Part shown: positions 62,181 to 64,000 of the stretch, in pieces
Position numbering within the stretch: the stretch's first letter is position 1
How the letters are laid out: every line of letters starts with the position of its first letter
From: JAQVEM01 sp964616545
Lineage (GTDB): Bacteria; Actinomycetota; Humimicrobiia; Humimicrobiales; Humimicrobiaceae
Direction of reading: 5' to 3'
DNA: 64,000 bases
Assembly: GCA_964616545.1 (NCBI GenBank)
Contig: CAZTUA010000012.1
Coordinates: 21,582 to 85,581, forward strand
Program-made: the position numbers and the translations under genes
The notes under the pieces: generated by a model
Told to the model about the DNA's origin: nothing
Seen by the model: the letters and a program-made list of their open reading frames with translations, nothing else
The model's database searches: none

Positions 62181-63700
62181 CCTACAATTTCTGTAACTTC
62201 AGTAAACTGATAGGGCGCAAATTCAAAGGAATTATAATTTTTATCTTCTAAAATCTGAAGATCCTCTTCAAAACAGGTATTAAGTATTATTCTGAAAGTA
62301 TTAACGGGAGTGATTGAATCATATAGAAGTCTGTGATTATCACCGGGAATATATATAGCATTGAGTATTCTGAATCCTTCTCTGAACATATCATCAGTTG
62401 GGTACTGGCCGTCTATAAATGTATTCCGGGGCCCGTGATCTGCCTGTAGTATTATAACAGGCGGGCTTTCTGACTCATCAAATATTTTATCTACAAGATT
62501 TTTAATTTCTTTATTTATGTAAATCAGCTGGTCCAGGTAATACTCTTTTTGCCTGGACCCCCAGTCATCCATATCAAATTCTTTTTGAGGAACTGCATTT
62601 CCTTCCCTGTCAAACAGGTATGGCGGATGAGGGCAGACTATATGTGCGAAAATAAATTTTTTCCCTTCTATTTCATTAACTTCTGCGAGCCCATTAAAAG
62701 TATTAAGGACCCTTCTTCTGCCTGTATTCTGGAAAAAATTCTTTTCAAAGGCATCCAGCATTGTAGTCTGAACAAGAAGGGTGTTAAACTCATTCCATCT
62801 TGTATAGCTTATTTCTACATTTAAATCTGCGTATTTATTATAGTTTGTAGGGCCCCAGCCTGAACTGAAGTGGATAATACTGTAACCCTTTGATTTTAAA
62901 TAGTTCATTACTCTGCTATTCTCAATCATATTATAAGGGACGGTTCTATTATTTGATTCTTCTCCAAGTTTATCGCTTAAATAATTAACATATTCCATGT
63001 TCAGTGACGAGGCCATGGAAAGAAAAGAATTGGGGTAATTGCTGGTGCTTCTGGAAGCTACAAAGAACCCCTTTTCCAGAAGGTAGTTATCAAATTCGCT
63101 ATTATCATAACTATAAATTTCTTTTAATGTGTTTGAACCCGCATAACCATCCAGAATTATATAATAAATGTCGGGATAATCGTCCGGGTCTTCTGTATTA
63201 TAAGTATCCTCATAGACAGCTGTGTTTCTTATTTCTTTTTCTATATCAGCCGTTTCTATTTTGGAAATCCCGATGCTAATTGAAGGGATAAGCACCAGGA
63301 CAATTGAGACTATATTTAAAAAGTTGGTCAGATTATAAAGCTTTTTATGCGTTCTGATTGTAAAATAGATAACCAGAATAGATAGTAACAGCCATATAAT
63401 CATTAAATATCTATGTCTGCCAATTAAAAAACTTCCTATTTTACAGCCCTGAATAAGCCTGTATATATGGCCATAGGAAAAAAATAAAATTAGAATAAAA
63501 GAAGTTATAACCGCTGCTTTTTTGCTGTTTTTTTTAAAGACGAGCCATAAAATCAGCATAATAAGTGATGAAAATATTAATATAACTGCAGAGGGCAGAA
63601 GAATTTCAGAAAATCTTAACTGCCCTATGTTGTAAGAATAGAGAAATAATACCGGAAACAACCCGAATAAAAATGGATGTATTGCGATAGCCTTTTTCAA
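62171..63700 (-). CDS. Membrane-anchored sulfatase-like hydrolase
   Basis: 509 residues. Four to five N-terminal membrane segments (about 1-155) are followed by an extracytoplasmic alkaline-phosphatase-fold domain with YIILDGYAGSNTLKE (metal Asp), the nucleophile region TSNYPNSFLSMASSL, FIFAHIVCPHPPY and ILQADHGPRN. The architecture resembles lipoteichoic-acid synthase and phosphoethanolamine transferases, so it probably moves or removes a phospho-group on an envelope polymer. The nucleophile cannot be fixed with certainty. Confidence 0.82.
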   Translation of the reverse strand: MKKAIAIHPFLFGLFPVLFLYSYNIGQLRFSEILLPSAVILIFSSLIMLILWLVFKKNSKKAAVITSFILILFFSYGHIYRLIQGCKIGSFLIGRHRYLMIIWLLLSILVIYFTIRTHKKLYNLTNFLNIVSIVLVLIPSISIGISKIETADIEKEIRNTAVYEDTYNTEDPDDYPDIYYIILDGYAGSNTLKEIYSYDNSEFDNYLLEKGFFVASRSTSNYPNSFLSMASSLNMEYVNYLSDKLGEESNNRTVPYNMIENSRVMNYLKSKGYSIIHFSSGWGPTNYNKYADLNVEISYTRWNEFNTLLVQTTMLDAFEKNFFQNTGRRRVLNTFNGLAEVNEIEGKKFIFAHIVCPHPPYLFDREGNAVPQKEFDMDDWGSRQKEYYLDQLIYINKEIKNLVDKIFDESESPPVIILQADHGPRNTFIDGQYPTDDMFREGFRILNAIYIPGDNHRLLYDSITPVNTFRIILNTCFEEDLQILEDKNYNSFEFAPYQFTEVTEIVGYR

Positions 63701-64000
63701 CTCAAATACCTTTCTTTTCCATAAGATATAGAATTCTTTTAGAATCTTTAATTTTTTATATCCTTTTTACGTTGAAATATATGCAGGATCCATTCCGCAG
63801 AGATAATCCAGTTCTATAAATTTACTATAACGAAAAGCTTAAAAGTATTTAAGCTTATTATACAGGATATATTTGAAATTGCCTTATTATCGGAGTGTTT
63901 AAAAATTTTATCTTTTAACAGACGGGTAGTTAAAATAGATAAAGGCTTAGACCATATACCGGTGGAAACTGCATTTGACACAAAAAATCTTCTTTTATAA
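63701..64000. other. Right-edge intergenic region, no gene supported
   Basis: AT-rich. A plus-strand frame of about 71 codons runs to a TAA at the very end (63998-64000) and ends in GLDHIPVETAFDTKNLLL, but it has no ATG, GTG or TTG start and no ribosome site. A minus-strand frame is open from the right edge to about 63820. Neither resembles a known family. Confidence 0.4.

Noticed and set aside
63775..64000. Plus-strand frame ending exactly at the window end
   Set aside because: There is no start codon or ribosome site and no known family; it may be chance in AT-rich DNA.
1..64000. CRISPR arrays, insertion sequences, prophage or integrase genes
   Set aside because: I looked for regularly spaced direct repeats, transposase or integrase motifs and terminal inverted repeats and saw none.

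Overview
This is a low-GC bacterial chromosome segment with dense coding on both strands, no mobile elements, no CRISPR and no rRNA. The best lineage clue is the nitrogen block at the left end: an atypical OmpR-type regulator resembling actinobacterial GlnR sits next to amt-glnK-glnA. GlnR-like boxes (GTTAC/GTTAA elements spaced exactly 11 bp) lie upstream of both amt and glnA. Many single-cluster ferredoxins, rubredoxin, LarC/LarE and an archaeal-type sulfide-to-homocysteine gene set point to an anaerobe. My inference is a low-GC, anaerobic, uncultured actinobacterial-like lineage; the sequence alone does not prove this.

Layout. 1-3600: nitrogen assimilation (glnA partial, glnK, amt, glnR-like), all on the minus strand. 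3750-11090: sugar uptake and the Leloir pathway (LacI regulator, galK with a canonical promoter and 20-bp palindromic operator, a ribose/galactose-type ABC transporter with a different operator, a small basic protein, galT). 11170-19120: two GGDEF proteins, nadE, a cysteine desulfurase, small membrane proteins and a PHP hydrolase. 19200-25110: larE and larC, an AI-2E family permease and a GH94 glycoside phosphorylase. 25350-31490: an eight-gene complex I-like operon (A, B, C-D fusion, H, I, J, K, N-like). It keeps the Fe-S ligands of B and I but appears to have lost the quinone-site motif of D, the conserved H loop, and the key charged residues of K and N. This is the most unusual system in the window. 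It is followed by two cell-envelope proteins.

33570-38080: a divergent UDG-family protein and the riboflavin operon ribD-ribE-ribBA-ribH under an FMN riboswitch with a terminator. The RibB half of RibBA lacks the usual active-site signature. 38280-45690: rpe, a decayed secreted-protein gene, ferredoxin, Mpg, a TPR membrane protein, the NfeD/slipin pair and rubredoxin. 45750-48270: DUF39, NIL-ferredoxin and UPF0280, homologues of the methanogen sulfide-to-homocysteine proteins. 48260-56130: bactofilin, a CapA-like lipoprotein, an ABC-2 exporter, an HD hydrolase, DegV, AMMECR1 and MEMO proteins, DUF2905. 56300-60480: a BadF-type sugar kinase, a tRNA Thr-Tyr-Thr cluster, a class II aldolase and an FGGY kinase, probably sugar catabolism. 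60735-63700: a PAS-PAS-HD-GYP protein and a membrane sulfatase-like enzyme. The last 300 bases hold no convincing gene.

The recurring themes are sugar uptake and phosphorylation, cyclic-di-GMP signalling (two GGDEF and two HD-GYP-type modules, one with a degenerate metal site), and anaerobic sulfur, nickel and Fe-S chemistry. Two genes (galT, nadE) have no ATG/GTG/TTG at the expected N-terminus and seem to begin at ATA or ATT, or carry sequence errors.
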